A stretch of 64,000 nt of DNA from Liolophura sinensis. Its lineage: Eukaryota; Mollusca; Polyplacophora; Chitonida; Chitonidae. This document shows positions 36,701 through 44,930 of the stretch, in pieces; positions within the stretch are counted from its first letter, which is position 1; each line of letters opens with the position of its first letter. The stretch spans positions 8,100,324 to 8,164,323 of the forward strand of contig NC_088299.1 in assembly GCF_032854445.1 (NCBI RefSeq), in the 5' to 3' direction. The translations under genes were made by a program, and so were the position numbers. The notes under the pieces were generated by a model that was not told where the DNA came from, searched no databases, and saw only the letters and a list, made by a program, of their open reading frames with translations.

Positions 36701-38463
36701 TTAAACTTTATGAGGAATACTTTATCTGCATATTTACATTTTGGAATAGCTGTGTCTTCACTTTTAATCAGATTGGCTAATGTTTGTAGAATGCTGTTTT
36801 ACTTTGTTTAACAAGTCATTGATGGTTTGGTTACCTGCATTTTCATTGATAACGAGGTAAACTGACAAACCCATACAGAATGGAAGGTGACAGATTTTCT
36901 GTTGTTTCAGTTATACGTCAGAAGTGCCTGAAGGGAGACACATCTCTGATGACATATCGAGGTCACTGCGTTCTCCACACGCTCATTCGCTGTCACTTCT
37001 CTCCGGCCTTCTCTACTGCTCAACGATATATCTACTCTGGTTGTGCTAATGGAACTGTTGTCAGTAAGTGAGGCGGACAAGCATGTCAGCATTCTTTGTT
37101 TGGTACTATCAATTAAGAGAGCAGATCTTAAAATTTTAAAGACACTGATTAACCTAAAAAAATATGACTCGGGGTAACCCATCATTTGTTTATATGGGTT
37201 AGTTCTGTAAGTTGTGCATTTAAAAGATTAAGCCAGGCTGGAGGAGTATTTTTTTTACATTCATGTGTTCTTTTTTTTTTTTTTTTTTTGAAGACTTTTT
37301 TTGTGTAAACAGAAAAGTTTACATAATTTTTATTTTTTTATATATATGTTCTGAACAGTTGTTTTTACAACTTTTTGGTTTGAAATTCCTTCAGGCATCT
37401 ATGTACATACTCTCTCCATGACAGACCAAGTGAATACTACGCTCTGTTCAACGAATCTGGTTTTCAGATATGAGTGAACAGTGGCGCAATCTGTACACAA
37501 ATTTTCATTGGTTGAAGTAGAGGACTGTACCGTAATTCCTCAACCTTTTCGCATATGAAAGAGCAACTTTCAGTGCAATTTATCAAGTTTTTTATCTGAT
37601 TTTGGGGACAAATCTACCAGGATCAGATTAGACAATTTCAAGACTTCACAAAAAGTATAATTTTATCAGTCTGTCAAGACAATTGCCTTCAGATTATGCT
37701 TGAATAAACACATTGCAATCATGCGAAGAGGTTGAAGAATTACAGTAGTGTGAGAACACTATGGTGAGCAATGTGATTATTAAATAACCATGCACCTGAA
37801 TTTTATTTACAGTTTACGACACACTAACAGGAAAAATCTTGTCAAAGCTTGAAGGCCATAACCATTGTGTGAGGGACGTCTCCTGGCACCCCTACGACAA
37901 CACCATAATGAGCACTTCTGTGAGTAGTCTCCCTTAGATTCTGTGAAGACAATGCAGTGATTTCAGTTTTCATCGATATACATAGAGGTGAAGATATGTC
38001 ACTCCTCCATTTTTGTCGTGGGCATGGTCATTTTACATTGTCCAATATACATGTATGAATAGATAAGAAGTTTTGTCTGAGCTCCAACTCCAATTATTTC
38101 GAAACTGTAAATTTCAGTTTGAATTTACCATTTATCACACCTTTCTGCAGTTGTCATGGTAACCAGATTGCCAATATTAATATTATAGATGTAACTACTC
38201 TATAAATACATGTAGAAGTTTATTTGTTCAAGTATTTTGTCCTTAAAACTCCACTTTTTGTTTGTTTTCTGTTTGTTTCCCACATCTAGTGGGATGGTAC
38301 ATTGGGGAAATGGGAATACAAGACCGATGCAGCTTTCTCAGACTCGGACACAGACAGTGATGATGGCACAGGTCCCCGAACCAAACGTGATCGGCGAAGG
38401 AGACATAACAGAGATAACCAAAGACTTTGCCGCCGTCCGAAACGCTTCTCTCTTCTGGACTAG
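21593..38463 (+). CDS. DCAF11: DDB1- and CUL4-associated factor 11 (WD40 protein), 17 coding exons
   Basis: Substrate receptor of CUL4-DDB1 E3 ubiquitin ligases (WDR23; the family is known for regulating Nrf/SKN-1-type factors). Joined exons: 21593-21720, 22969-23069, 23942-23970, 24428-24523, 25480-25544, 27013-27113, 27711-27813, 29215-29258, 29789-29912, 30482-30539, 31452-31544, 31937-32029, 33844-33933, 34811-34874, 36911-37063, 37813-37919, 38290-38463. They sum to 1623 nt (540 residues), in frame throughout, close to the 546 of the human protein as I remember it. Recognition rests on blocks such as AFCGIYSQDG, GGANDGCLYIYD, HEDDVNAVAFAD, GDARYLISNSKDQ and VRDVSWHP. WDxR DDB1-contact motifs are WDRR (exon 12) and WDVR (exon 13). 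The N-terminus has an acidic run of eight Asp. The C-terminus is basic (RDRRRRH). The intron after exon 8 uses a GC donor. All exon joins are my manual calls. Confidence 0.95.
22440..22800 (+). repeat. Dispersed repeat R7 in DCAF11 intron 1
   Basis: Similar to 59290-59520 (TGGAATAAA, TGTCTGATCTTGA, TCATGA, ATATATCT in the same order). Low copy, class unknown. Confidence 0.4.
22969..23069 (+). CDS. DCAF11: DCAF11 exon 2, acidic segment
   Basis: Acceptor TTTCAG and donor CCCA|GTGAGT. It encodes GQVQILQ followed by an Asp/Glu run (residues 56-65) made from a GAT/GAC codon run, so its length may vary between alleles. The donor neighbourhood is duplicated twice downstream within the intron. Confidence 0.85.
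23142..23172. repeat. C homopolymer tract
   Basis: A run of about 17 C and then C-rich triplets in DCAF11 intron 2; G-rich on the other strand. Confidence 0.9.
23217..23260. repeat. Fold-back palindrome (20-bp arms)
   Basis: Perfect arms 23217-23236 and 23241-23260 around a four-base loop. The arm sequence (TTTCGAGTTCAAACTC) also starts the repeat at 34166, so it is probably the terminal inverted repeat of a small transposon collapsed on itself. Confidence 0.8.
23942..23970 (+). CDS. DCAF11: DCAF11 exon 3, 29-nt microexon
   Basis: The acceptor AAGCAG at 23941 gives NFPPDISGLE, resembling NPPVDATPDTRELE in vertebrate DCAF11. A second in-frame acceptor at 23953 would drop FPPD. The donor is GAG|GTATGT. 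The exon closes at codon phase 0. Confidence 0.75.
24428..24523 (+). CDS. DCAF11: DCAF11 exon 4 (residues 87-118)
   Basis: Encodes KSEFKQAMLVQSG through PDMLHK, aligned with the 'FPRMLHQRE' region of family members. It is 96 nt, in phase at both ends, with acceptor TTTTCAG and donor AAG|GTATGG. Confidence 0.85.
24700..24920. repeat. Dispersed repeat R4 in DCAF11 intron 4
   Basis: Shares order and words (CGGAAA.ACAA, AAACCTG, GGTGACG, AGCAGAAAC, ATAACCTGG) with 36470-36700 in intron 14. Confidence 0.5.
25223..25259 (+). mobile_element. Family S SINE head only
   Basis: GGGGGCCTCCGTGGCTCAG, then TTGGTTAGAGCGCTAGC, the intact A-box region, after which the element stops. DCAF11 intron 4. Confidence 0.75.
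25480..25544 (+). CDS. DCAF11: DCAF11 exon 5 (residues 119-140)
   Basis: Encodes RETGMVKGQTFSHSQRCRLNS, just before the WD40 domain. The donor is CACC|GTAAGT. Two codon bases carry into exon 6. Confidence 0.8.
25716..25950 (-). mobile_element. Family S SINE, near full length, diverged
   Basis: Reversed body from GGAGTTTTACTCAAGAATG to ACAGGGGCCCC; the head is mutated. DCAF11 intron 5. Confidence 0.8.
26271..26404 (+). repeat. Dispersed repeat R5
   Basis: AACTGATGAGGTTCAAGGTAC..CAGCATCTGTCAGTTCTG..GGAGCTTTTAGTCAT..; matches 29311-29440. A GGTTCAAGTCC-like B box in the second copy hints at tRNA ancestry. Confidence 0.5.
26405..26578 (+). mobile_element. Family S SINE, head-truncated
   Basis: Starts just before the B box (TGTGAGTTCAAGTCC) and runs through the body to TTGGATACGGCGTA. 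It lies within or beside repeat R5 in DCAF11 intron 5. Confidence 0.8.
27013..27113 (+). CDS. DCAF11: DCAF11 exon 6 (residues 140-174)
   Basis: Encodes FLPNTKTTVASYHNKAF followed by CGIYSQDGNVFLSACQ, the conserved start of the propeller. The donor is CAAG|GTAAGC. Confidence 0.9.
27300..27470 (+). mobile_element. Two family S tail fragments
   Basis: ATGAGTACAGCATAAAATATC..AAATAAATAA at 27330-27362 and TTTCTTGAATACGGCATGAAACAC..AAATAAATAAA at 27420-27463. DCAF11 intron 6. Confidence 0.55.
27711..27813 (+). CDS. DCAF11: DCAF11 exon 7 (residues 174-208)
   Basis: Encodes DQNIRVYDTTLGYFRQ through DIGWSILDIAF, a WD40 blade with strong family identity. The acceptor is GATTTCAG and the donor TTTAG|GTAAGC. 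Confidence 0.9.
27858..28145 (+). mobile_element. Second tRNA-related SINE family, best copy
   Basis: tRNA-like head (AGAGCATCCGACTGGAAG, B-box-like GGGGTCAAACCC), GTCACATCAAAGACTTAAA, and a tail part with GGTGTCATGTC. DCAF11 intron 7. Related fragments lie at 543-655, 18541-18720 and 33960-34110. Confidence 0.6.
29215..29258 (+). CDS. DCAF11: DCAF11 exon 8 with GC donor
   Basis: Encodes SPDGHHLIYSSWSDN, equal to the conserved PDGxHxxYSSWSD block. The next exon needs a phase-1 join to give VHLCN, and only the GC donor at 29259-29260 (ATG|GCAAGT) provides it. The nearby GT would shift the frame into a stop. Confidence 0.88.
29311..29440 (+). repeat. Dispersed repeat R5, second copy
   Basis: Same word order as 26271-26404 with B-box-like GGTTCAAGTCC. 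DCAF11 intron 8. Confidence 0.5.
29789..29912 (+). CDS. DCAF11: DCAF11 exon 9 (residues 223-264)
   Basis: Encodes VHLCNLQGDCETHHALN, then FCVFSLAFSENSTEILGG, a WD40 blade. The acceptor is TTTCAG and the donor GGAGG|GTAAAG. Confidence 0.9.
30075..30290 (+). repeat. Dispersed repeat family R3
   Basis: AAATTTCATCCGACTAACTT..GATTCTGAGAGTTTTATTG..; matches 53384-53570. DCAF11 intron 9. Confidence 0.6.
30482..30539 (+). CDS. DCAF11: DCAF11 exon 10 (residues 264-283)
   Basis: Encodes GANDGCLYIYDTERNDRILK, nearly identical to family consensus. The exon is 58 nt and is preceded by a T-rich acceptor. Confidence 0.9.
30772..30968 (+). mobile_element. Family S SINE with poly(A) tail
   Basis: From a B-box-like GAGTTCAAATCC to AACTCCAATCGAT and a run of 13 A. 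DCAF11 intron 10. Confidence 0.8.
31165..31350 (+). mobile_element. Family S SINE, 5'-truncated
   Basis: Starts CCTCATACTGGCT, full body, tail CACCAATCAAATAAA. TATTTTTC occurs on both sides, a likely 8-bp target duplication. DCAF11 intron 10. Confidence 0.8.
31452..31544 (+). CDS. DCAF11: DCAF11 exon 11 (residues 284-314)
   Basis: Encodes IDAHEDDVNAVAFADESS and ILFSGGDDGLCK, one of the most conserved blades. It is 93 nt and symmetric phase 0. Confidence 0.92.
31937..32029 (+). CDS. DCAF11: DCAF11 exon 12, WDRR motif
   Basis: Encodes VWDRRTLSEEQPVPVGI and AGHSDGITYIDSK. WDRR is a DDB1-binding WDxR motif of DCAF receptors. A 79-bp minisatellite begins within about 30 bases of the donor. Confidence 0.92.
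32056..32632. repeat. 79-bp minisatellite with CCAAT motifs
   Basis: About 6-7 units of 79-80 bp (GGCAGTAAAT recurs at 32135, 32215, 32294, 32373, 32452 and 32531). Each unit holds one or two GACCAATCAGATGGCAGT blocks. DCAF11 intron 12, starting just after the donor. Confidence 0.92.
32675..33003 (+). repeat. R3 repeat split by a SINE
   Basis: R3 sequence (TTAGAAAAGTGCCTTGAGG..) is interrupted at 32710-32865 and resumes (AGAAGGTAGGATGG.., CTCTAAAAATGCAC). The interruption is flanked by a 14-bp duplication. Confidence 0.75.
32710..32865 (-). mobile_element. Headless family S SINE with 14-bp TSD
   Basis: GAGGTTTGCTTAGA flanks it at 32696-32709 and 32866-32879. Read on the - strand it starts CGGCCGTAAGTGGGAAGG, with no A or B box, and ends in an AAATAAAATAAA tail. 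Confidence 0.92.
33207..33457 (-). mobile_element. Family S SINE with poly(A) tail
   Basis: T-run of about 23, body, then head ending GAGCCACGGAGGCCCC. AAGATTCTTTTT duplicated at 33199 and 33458. A segment around the B box is deleted. DCAF11 intron 12. Confidence 0.92.
33677..33790 (+). mobile_element. Family S SINE fragment
   Basis: CCAGCAACCTTGGGATGGTC to TTCTTGAGTACAGCGTAAA, ending 50 bases before DCAF11 exon 13. Confidence 0.7.
33844..33933 (+). CDS. DCAF11: DCAF11 exon 13, WDVR motif
   Basis: Encodes GDARYLISNSKDQCIKLWDV, then RAFSPSEGQE. It carries the second WDxR motif and is 90 nt, phase 0. Confidence 0.92.
33960..34110 (+). repeat. Second SINE family fragment
   Basis: CTTGGCGCTCAGTGCTGATACG..GCTAGAGC..GTCGGTATAATGTGACTGG corresponds to the 3' half of 27858-28145. 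DCAF11 intron 13. Confidence 0.45.
34811..34874 (+). CDS. DCAF11: DCAF11 exon 14 (residues 376-397)
   Basis: Encodes ATRRAVSSQRWDYRWQRVPR, matching the family's WDYRWQxVP block. The donor is AGAG|GTAACC. Confidence 0.88.
36470..36700. repeat. Dispersed repeat R4, second copy
   Basis: See matching words with 24700-24920; DCAF11 intron 14, about 200 bases before exon 15. Confidence 0.5.
36911..37063 (+). CDS. DCAF11: DCAF11 exon 15 (residues 397-448)
   Basis: Encodes GDTSLMTYRGHCVLHTLIRC and IYSGCANGTVV, conserved WD40 sequence. The acceptor is GTTTCAG and the donor GTCA|GTAAGT. Confidence 0.92.
37528..37747 (-). mobile_element. MITE family M1, complete (220 bp)
   Basis: Left end TACCGTAATTCCTCAACC; right end in reverse TACTGTAATTCTTCAACC. 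The TIRs are about 27 bp with TA at both outer edges. DCAF11 intron 15. Confidence 0.85.
37813..37919 (+). CDS. DCAF11: DCAF11 exon 16 (residues 448-483)
   Basis: Encodes YDTLTGKILSKLEGHNHC, then VRDVSWHPYDNTIMSTS, the last complete blade. The exon ends in phase 0. Confidence 0.92.
38290..38463 (+). CDS. DCAF11: DCAF11 terminal exon 17
   Basis: Encodes WDGTLGKWEYKTD, an acidic SDSDTDSDDG stretch and a basic tail (KRDRRRRH) before TAG at 38461-38463. The tail is charged, unlike the Ser/Pro-rich vertebrate tail. Confidence 0.9.
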   Translation, partial: WDGTLGKWEYKTDAAFSDSDTDSDDGTGPRTKRDRRRRHNRDNQRLCRRPKRFSLLD

Positions 38464-38720
38464 TGCTTTCCTGTTCATGTTTGTAAATATACTTCATGAT
38501 CTCTGAATGATTGTGGTTTTTTTATTAAGGAATCTGTTTTACATGTTTCATGTAAACACGAACTGTTGTTGGATATTTTACAGAATGCTGTGTTTATGCC
38601 AGGTGTGGCAGTATGTTTTTTCGGGGTAAATTGCTCCATACCTGTGTATTTATATAGTTAGATATGCAGTTGACATAGAATAAAGGAAAATCAGAGTTTT
38701 ATAAATAAACTGTAGGTACC
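38464..38720 (+). other. DCAF11: DCAF11 probable 3' UTR
   Basis: Sequence after the stop codon with a poly(A)-signal hexamer AATAAA at about 38679-38684 and a further ATAAATAAA about 20 bases on. The transcript end is inferred, not observed. Confidence 0.5.
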
Positions 38721-38840
38721 CATTATGTCTAACCAGGGCCCACTTTCAAACTTCAAAAATCATTTTTTTGTAACTTTTCTGGTAAATCACATGACCTCAT
38801 CACCATAATGTGTCCAATAAGAATGTTACCACAAATGTGG

Positions 38841-39060
38841 TACTGTAATTCCTCAATCTTTTTGCATGTTAGCAAGGTGATTATTCCAGCATATTCTGAA
38901 AGCATTATTCTGTGTTGACTGATAAAATTATACTCTTTGTGAAGCCCCGAAACTGGCAAATTGAACCAATGTAGTGTTGTCTCCAAAACAAGTTAAAAAT
39001 ATGCATAAATTGCACTGAAAGTTGCTCTTTTATATGCGAAAAGGTTGAGGAAATAGGGTA
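38841..39060 (+). mobile_element. MITE family M1, complete (220 bp)
   Basis: Starts TACTGTAATTCCTCAATC and ends GGTTGAGGAAATAGGGTA. Same length as 37528-37747, in the opposite orientation. Just past the DCAF11 3' end. Confidence 0.85.
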
Positions 39061-40347
39061 TGCAAAGATTTGTGAAAGTCGATTCAGATCTATTTGTGCT
39101 TATATGTTGGTCAGGAAGAACATATGACACCCGTTGTTGCACAGTTGTTGGAAATGGCACAGTGATAAGATTATGCAAAAGCTTAGAATCTGCATTATTG
39201 CATCTTCCCTCCACGCAGCACGTGTGCACACCACACCACCTGACACAACAGTAAACTCTTCTGCAAGCTACTGCTTCCACTCTTTTGGATATTGAGACTC
39301 CCGGTGCTAGGCTTTATGCTTGCAGTGACATTGGTGTTGAAAAAAATAAGTGCTATTATACTGGTGTAGGTGTATTTTACATATGCAGTTACCTTACTTA
39401 CATACCTTCACAAGAAATATGCAGGTTTTGAGTTACATCATTGCAACAATAGAGTGATTTGATGTTGATGTTTGTAATTTTTGTTTATGTTGCTTTTAAT
39501 GTTTAGGTATTTTATTTAAAAAAAAAAAAAAGAAAGCCTGGTTTTTGTTTACACAAGACTAGCACCTTTGTACCTTTGTATAATGCAATGAAAAGATTCC
39601 TTGATTCATAATAGCTTCTCCTGTTATACTGTTTCTGAAATCATGTCCCATTGATGAACCATGCAGCTAAGCCAAGTTCAACCCCAAAGAATGTAGAATA
39701 CAGGGATGCATGTATGAATCAGAAGTTTACTTCTGGGGCCATTTTCACAAAATTTTGTAACCCAGTTTTTCGAAAACTTTTTCCCCTTAAATGCCATTGC
39801 CTTATGGCATGATAACCCTTTTTGATCTTTTGCAAAAAAAGTTAAAAGAAATATGAGTGAAAATTGTTAAAGTGGCCCCAGACTTCCAGTTGCCAGCCAC
39901 CTTATTCAAGATCACAGCACCAGCACACTTGAATTTTTGTTCATCTCTCCCTATCTCTCTTTTTGCTTTTTTTTTTTTTTTTTTTTTTTTTTTTTGATTT
40001 CTTTTTTTCCTTCTTCTTGTAAATCTGTGAAATCACAAGCATAGAGTATAAGATCATAGGTCTAAGAAGTGGGTCGTCTTTGGGAGGGGGAAGGGGTAGG
40101 GGAAAGTTTTGTGGGCTGAAATCTTCCTCCTCCAAAGCCCACCCCCACACACTCTTTTCTAGAAGTCAGCCATTTTGTACAGGCATGCCCCTTGACGTAA
40201 CCCTCTTATAAATGGGCACTCAGCTGCAATCTTGGAAATTATCACAGTTCAACAAGTAGTGAACTTTTATCAGGAAGTAGATTTTGAAGTGTACGAATAA
40301 CTATGCAGACGTGTGAATCATTAAATGTATGCAACCATGGTCCTGCA
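39061..40347. other. Intergenic, no gene seen
   Basis: AT-rich DNA with a run of 13 A (39519-39531) and a run of about 30 T (39966-39995). No coding support. Confidence 0.5.
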
Positions 40348-41220
40348 ACACCATTTGTGTAGCCACAGTAGGTGTACAACAGCCCTGTGTGTAGCCATAC
40401 AGCCACGGCAGGTGTACAACAGCCCTGTGTATAGCCATACAGCCATGGCAGGTGTACAACAACCCTGTGTGTAGCCATACAGCCACGACAGGTGTACAAC
40501 AACCCTGTGTGTAGCCATACAGCCACGACAGGTGTACAACAACCCTGTGTGTAGCCGTACAGCCACGGCAGGTGTACAACAACCCTGTGTGTGGCCATAC
40601 AGCCACGGTAGGTGTACAACAGCCATGTGTGTAGCCATACAGCCACTGCCGGTGTACAACAGCCCTGTGTGCAGCCATACAGCCACAGTAGGTGTACAAC
40701 AGCCCTGTGTGTAGCCATACAACCACGGTAGGTGTATAACAGCCCTGTTTGTAGCCATACAGCCACGGCAGGTGTACAACAGCCCTGTGTGCAGCCATAC
40801 AACCATGGTAGGTGTACAACAGCCCTGTGTGTAGCCATACAGCCACTGCAGGTGTATAACAACCCTGTGTGTAGCCATACAACCATGGTAGGGGTACAAC
40901 AGCCCTGTGTGTAGCCATACAACCATGGCAGATGTACAACAGCCCTGTGTGTAGCCATACAGCCATGGTAGGTGTACAACAGCCCTGTTTGTAGCTATAC
41001 AACCACAGCAGGTGTACAACAGCCCTGTGTGTAGCCATACAGCCACTTTAGGTGTATAACAGCCCTGTGTGTAGCCATACAACCATGGTAGGGGTACAAC
41101 AGCCCTGTGTGTAGCCATACAACCATGGCAGATGTACAACAGCCCTGTGTGTAGCCATACAGCCATGGTAGGTGTACAACAGCCCTGTTTGTAGCTATAC
41201 AGCCACGGCAGTTGTACAAC
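40348..41220. repeat. 40-bp minisatellite, 21 exact-length units
   Basis: From 40381 to 41220 every unit is exactly 40 bp (AGCCCTGTGTGTAGCCATAC, then AGCCACGGCAGGTGTACAAC), with substitutions only; a partial unit precedes. A five-unit (200-bp) block is repeated at 40861 and 41061. Long - strand ORFs run through it because the consensus has no stop in any - frame and 40 is not divisible by three. Confidence 0.96.
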
Positions 41221-41948
41221 AGCAAAACAGTTGTATGATAGTCTTCCTTGCAAGCTTATAACCTCCCAATCATACAACAGTACTTTGTGAGGCCATTTAA
41301 TCTGCTACATCAAACAACAGCACTGTGTGTAAAAGTACAGTCATCTGCACCATACGACCCATATAGCCAGACCAAAATCTTAGCCAAACAACAACACCTA
41401 CAGTGCCTACAGACAAAAAAATCTTCTTCACACAAAAAAGTTCTAATTTTTTTTTTTTTGCAGTAAAGTGTCGCTGTAAATTGGTCACCAGATTCACAAC
41501 AACAGCTATAAATGTAAATAATTAGTGGTCAAGTTTTTGTGAAATCGGGTGATGTCAGTTGTATGTATGGCCGTGCGCCCCGTGTGAAATAACCCCAATT
41601 GGGATTTCAGGGGGTCTTGTGAGTGTACACAGATTTATAGGTGAGAAAAGGTAGGGGCTATTGCAAGCTAATGCAGGTAAAAGGTGTGCCGATAGATTTT
41701 TGGTGTGACAACGCAAAATCATATCTTCTGGCCACAGCAGTTTGAGAGACACCCCCACCCCCCTCTCCATGTCTCGCCTAAATCAGCGTGAAATCACAAC
41801 ACCCAGCGAATTGCTGATTGGGTTTATAAACATCAGGCCATGGCCTTGTATTGGAGTTTGCGAAAAAAATGTTGCTGATGAAGATGTTACTGTATAATAT
41901 ATACTGATTGTTATATGCAGATCCCATCCATGTGTATCTATGTATATT

Positions 41949-41952
<4 letters not shown>

Positions 41953-42003
<51 letters not shown>
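41953..42003. repeat. (TA)n microsatellite
   Basis: About 25 TA dinucleotides; a second interrupted TA block follows at 42016-42040. Confidence 0.95.
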
Positions 42004-42005
<2 letters not shown>

Positions 42006-42040
42006 TTTTATGCAGTATATATATATATGTATATATATAC

Positions 42041-43149
42041 ATAGGTGTTTATGTATGCACGTTGTATTCATATATCTTAGTGCTTTATCTGAGTATCTGA
42101 ATTTTTGACAAGTTCTCTTAAGAGCATAATCACGTGTAATATGGAGTAAAAGTAACTAAAAGAGGCTGTTAAAAAAATTCCAACAAAAAAAAAAATAGTT
42201 AAGGAGACTCATGGTGATTTCTCAAATACATGTGTGGTGTGAATTTTTAAGTGTATTGACAGCAGAAGATAAACACATGCACTGTATGTCTTGCCATGAT
42301 TTCATAGCGCTCTCGTTCATGTCAAATTGATCTCTGCCAATTTCTGTGGGGGAAAGGCCGGTTAATTAAACAGCTCTTAGTGTCTGATCCTATGATCCTT
42401 TTTTTTCCTGGTTGATTCGGGAGAGTGTGAAGCAGACATTACATCTGCAGGTTTTTGGATATGCATTTCTGTACATGTAGTGCAGTTGTTTTTGTTTTCT
42501 TTATTAAAGTGTAATTATTAAAATACAAATAAAATGTCATTACAAACTATTTCCTGAAATATAGCAGTGTTTATTACTTTTCTAAACTCTGGTTGAGACA
42601 GAAATGAATAAAAAGTATTAGATGTGGAGGGAAAAATTTTAGCAAGACCATTTTTTCACGTGTTTCTTTATAGTACCCCTGCACATTTTTAAAACTTTTA
42701 AAAATGTTAGGGTGATGTACAGCATATGCTTACAAGTTCATGTTTCAGATCAACTAAAACCATACATGTATAGAATTTCATGAATTTCTATACATATCTA
42801 TGCATGTCATGATTATTTGAAATGAATAACCTCATTAAATTATTACAAAAGATAACACACAGAAGTACATGTACATGTAAATATTTACAGTAGTGTAATA
42901 TTATATGCAGATAATGTTGTTTTTTTTTGTTGTTTTTTTGTTGTTTCAAGCCCAACTTATTTGAAATTTTAAAAAGATATTTTTTGTGTACAAATAGTAT
43001 ACGCGTATCGTATCAAATTAGTTTTCAAATGTACTATAAATGTACAAAAGTGGAAAGAGCTGAAATATATAGCTTTAGGATATACTGCTTGTCAAAGGAA
43101 CTTATTTGTGTGAAAATGTGAGATGTAAGAATCTATACAGTCAAATACC
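42041..43149. other. Intergenic, no gene seen
   Basis: AT-rich, with T-runs near 42918-42940. No repeat family or coding signal recognised. Confidence 0.5.
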
Positions 43150-43400
43150 CTGAATTAGTGCTCTGCTTCATGTATGGCATGAAATCTTTGCTCTTGATGG
43201 GTGAGGTTGTGAGTTCAAATCCAACTCTTGCCGGTTTCGCTGTGTCTGTAAGTCAAGATGTCCGGAACCTGGCAAAGGGTGGTTGTTTTCTCTGGGTATG
43301 CAAACTTCCTGGGCCCACCAATAAAACAGGCCAAAGTTGATCATATAGAAGTGTAAAATTCTTCATTATCGCATTAACACCAATTGAACATATACATTCT
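43150..43400 (+). repeat. Third tRNA-related SINE family
   Basis: GGTTGTGAGTTCAAATCC (B-box-like), GTCAAGATGTCCGGAACC, TGGCAAAGGGTGGTT; shared with 16690-17065. Confidence 0.5.
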
Positions 43401-43455
43401 TGAAGTATTACCCAAACTGACATGAGACATCAGGATTATATAGCTGTATGTGAAA

Positions 43456-43610
43456 CGAAGTACATGGGTAGGTCTTTAAGTAACCTGCGGATGGTCATAG
43501 GTTTCCCCTGGTCTGCTCGGTTTCCTCCCATCATATGTAATGCTGGCCACCTTTGTAAAAGTGAAATTTTCTTGAGTACGATGTAACACATGAATCAGGT
43601 AAATAAATAA
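43456..43610 (+). mobile_element. Headless family S SINE with 10-bp TSD
   Basis: GTATGTGAAA flanks it at 43446-43455 and 43611-43620. It starts CGAAGTACATGGGTAGG, at the same point (within a few bases) as 32710-32865 and 59649-59791, and ends AAATAAATAA. Confidence 0.88.
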
Positions 43611-43867
43611 GTATGTGAAAGGGGAAACCAGGATGAAAACAGACATTTTTTTTTTTTTTTAGATGGACAAAAAGACCAAAAATTCAAATTTGGAATTAGC
43701 TTGTCATGGTGAAGCAACATATTCAGTTTCAGAACTGAGTAGATAAATAACTAATCTCAAGTGAATGTTATAAATAAAGGAGCAGCCTCAAGGACCCAAA
43801 AGCATCACCTAAGTTAGAAGGTATTATCCAAAATTTGGACGCTGGATTTGCTTGTGTAAATGATGAT

Positions 43868-44116
43868 TTTTTTTTTTTTTTTTTTTTTTGGATTGGTGTT
43901 TTACGCCGTACTCAAGAATATTTCACTTATACGACGGCGGCCAGCATTATGGTGGGCGGAAACCGGGCAGAACCCGGGGGAAACCCACGACCATCCGCAG
44001 GTAGGTGACAGACCTTCCCACATACGGCCGGAGAGAAAGCCAGCATGAACTGGAGTTGAACTCACAGCGACCGCATTGGTGAGAGACTCCTGGGTCATTA
44101 CGCTGCGCTAGCGCGC
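43868..44116 (-). mobile_element. Family S SINE, young, poly(A) tail, 13-bp TSD
   Basis: TGTAAATGATGAT at 43855-43867 and 44117-44129. T-run of about 22, full body, B box, stopping inside the A-box region (GCTAGCGCGC). Confidence 0.93.
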
Positions 44117-44714
44117 TGTAAATGATGATAAGCTGGAGATAAAGTAAGTGCATTAATGAGATCAAAAGCCAGACAAATCCTGAAAACGTTCTGAATATGT
44201 AGAAGGTTGATACACACCCGATAATAAATATCAGCCGAACACAGTATGTACGTGAATTTATGTGTAACCCATTCCTGATAATGGTGAAAACCTGCGCTGT
44301 TCATAATCTCGACAAGCCTCCTGTATGATGTAACGCCACTGGTGAACAGACGAGCGATATTCACGAGATCATAATAATCTAGATACCACTCTCCAGTAAA
44401 ACCGTTTTTCATTTGCTTCGGCTCTGTCGATGAAAAATCGATATTTACGGCAAGCAATTACATATACCGTGTGGAATATAAAATTACTACATGTGTAACC
44501 ATAATTTTCACTGCTACTATAACCTAAGCAAATTGTTCGGGCAACATGTCTGCTTTGAGACTCCGAGCCTTTTGCTAAGGTGAGGGTTTTACACATTTTA
44601 GTGCAACATGTGACATTAGGAATTGACATATTTAGCTTGGGCATAGCTGACAGAAAATAATGTCAAAAAAAATTTGTGATACCGCTGAGGGAGTTAGCAG
44701 TCGGCAGCGGTGCG

Positions 44715-44930
44715 CAATGACTCGAGCATCTCACCAATGTGGCCGCTGTGAGTTCAAGTCCAGCTCATGCTGGCTTCCTCTCCGGCCGTACTTGGGAGGT
44801 TCTGTAGCAAACTGCGGATGGTTGTAGGTTTCCCCAAGGGTCTGCCCAGTTTCCTCCCACCATAGTGCTTGCCGCCGTCGTATAAGTGAAATTTTCTTGA
44901 ATACATCAATCAAATAAATAAATTTTTGAT
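44715..44930 (+). mobile_element. Family S SINE, diverged
   Basis: Partial head, B box GAGTTCAAGTCC, body, tail CAATCAAATAAATAAAT. Confidence 0.8.

Noticed and set aside
40242-41277. Three - strand ORFs of 245, 245 and 318 codons
   Set aside because: They are the same 40-bp satellite read in different frames, with no start context, splice signals or domain. At least one frame is interrupted inside the array.
44098-44644. 119- and 91-codon - strand ORFs
   Set aside because: No recognised domain; one begins in SINE sequence. Slightly CpG-rich, but no gene structure could be built.
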